This document shows, piece after piece, positions 63,917 through 64,000 of a stretch of DNA of 64,000 bases; the stretch's first letter is position 1; every line of letters begins with the position of its first letter. This DNA is from Nonlabens arenilitoris. Its GTDB lineage: Bacteria; Bacteroidota; Bacteroidia; Flavobacteriales; Flavobacteriaceae. A program made the translations under genes and the position numbers. Under the pieces are notes generated by a model. That model saw nothing but the letters and a program-made list of their open reading frames with translations, made no database searches and was not told the origin of the DNA. The stretch is taken from NCBI RefSeq assembly GCF_002954765.1, contig NZ_MTPW01000001.1, positions 1,563,501-1,627,500 of the forward strand. Reading direction: 5' to 3'.

Positions 63917-64000
63917 TTATTTTGTGTTTAATGCGTGTTCAACCCATTGTTTTCCCCAGTTTTCGATCTCTTCTTGAGTCCATAGTTCTGGATAGAAAAT
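63917..64000 (-). CDS. Partial gene, C-terminal end only (possibly tryptophan 2,3-dioxygenase)
   Basis: The last 27 residues before the stop read IFYPELWTQEEIENWGKQWV then EHALNTK. The start lies beyond the window. The wording, and the position before an M23 lipoprotein gene, remind me of flavobacterial tryptophan 2,3-dioxygenases, but so short a piece cannot prove it. The lipoprotein gene begins three bases after this stop, so the two are probably co-transcribed. Confidence 0.45.
   Translation of the reverse strand: MFYPELWTQEEIENWGKQWVEHALNTK

Overview
The window looks like a chromosomal segment of a marine Flavobacteriaceae bacterium (Bacteroidota). The evidence is low-GC DNA, weak or absent Shine-Dalgarno sequences, and promoters of the Bacteroidota type (a TAnnTTTG box, sometimes with TTG about 17-20 bases upstream). 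The gene content also fits: the type IX secretion protein PorZ with a C-terminal sorting domain, Oar-like TonB-dependent receptors, an OmpA with thrombospondin type 3 repeats, and IPExxxVDY and THC0290_0291-type proteins. A Nonlabens/Dokdonia-like genus is a guess. Nearly everything is ordinary core genome. I see no prophage, transposase, CRISPR array or integrated element.

Layout. 1-3045: haem biosynthesis run hemD(partial)-hemE-EI24 membrane protein-hemF. 3130-8857: queD with a small membrane ORF, a MATE exporter, tRNA-Ala(GGC), an alpha/beta hydrolase and an AddB-like nuclease. 8954-14854: ompA, kbl and the AddA-like helicase-nuclease, so the two AddAB subunits are split by kbl and ompA. 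15091-19937: sodA, purF, a PfkB kinase, rnhA and purN. 20093-24405: acpP-fabF-rnc, an IPExxxVDY protein and pyk. 24406-27406: a LOV-like PAS protein, dinB, an NAD(P)-binding protein and a CYTH protein. 27407-34993: a tandem beta-barrel protein, pbpC, a YeeZ-like epimerase, a large M28 peptidase and a zinc-ribbon protein. 35165-42784: hemH, a second MATE exporter, a secreted fibre-like protein, a thioesterase, an EamA exporter, an ArsC-like protein and a cystathionine gamma-synthase. 42850-53631: a barrel protein, gdhA, porZ-recO-TonB receptor-pdeM, a TspO-like protein and a flavin disulfide reductase. 53728-64000: mfd, a small membrane protein, an Oar-like receptor, pgi, an M23 lipoprotein and a partial gene.

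The most unusual signal is not a gene. A 14-16 base perfect palindrome, (C)GCTTTCGCGAAAGC(G), occurs 17 times in 64 kb: 16 copies with an exact 14-base core and one with a single mismatch. The copies are more evenly spaced than chance predicts (mean 3.8 kb, none closer than 2.26 kb). Six copies lie between genes. Eleven lie inside genes, where they are translated as AFAKA (eight times), LSRK (twice) or RFRES (once). The word carries no stop codon in any of six frames. It behaves like a highly iterated chromosomal recognition site of unknown function.

A second pattern is four conserved genes (queD, purN, gdhA, pdeM) that each lose their frame by exactly one base at an A or T run. This most likely reflects homopolymer under-calling in the assembly. 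Real mutation or -1 slippage cannot be excluded from sequence alone.
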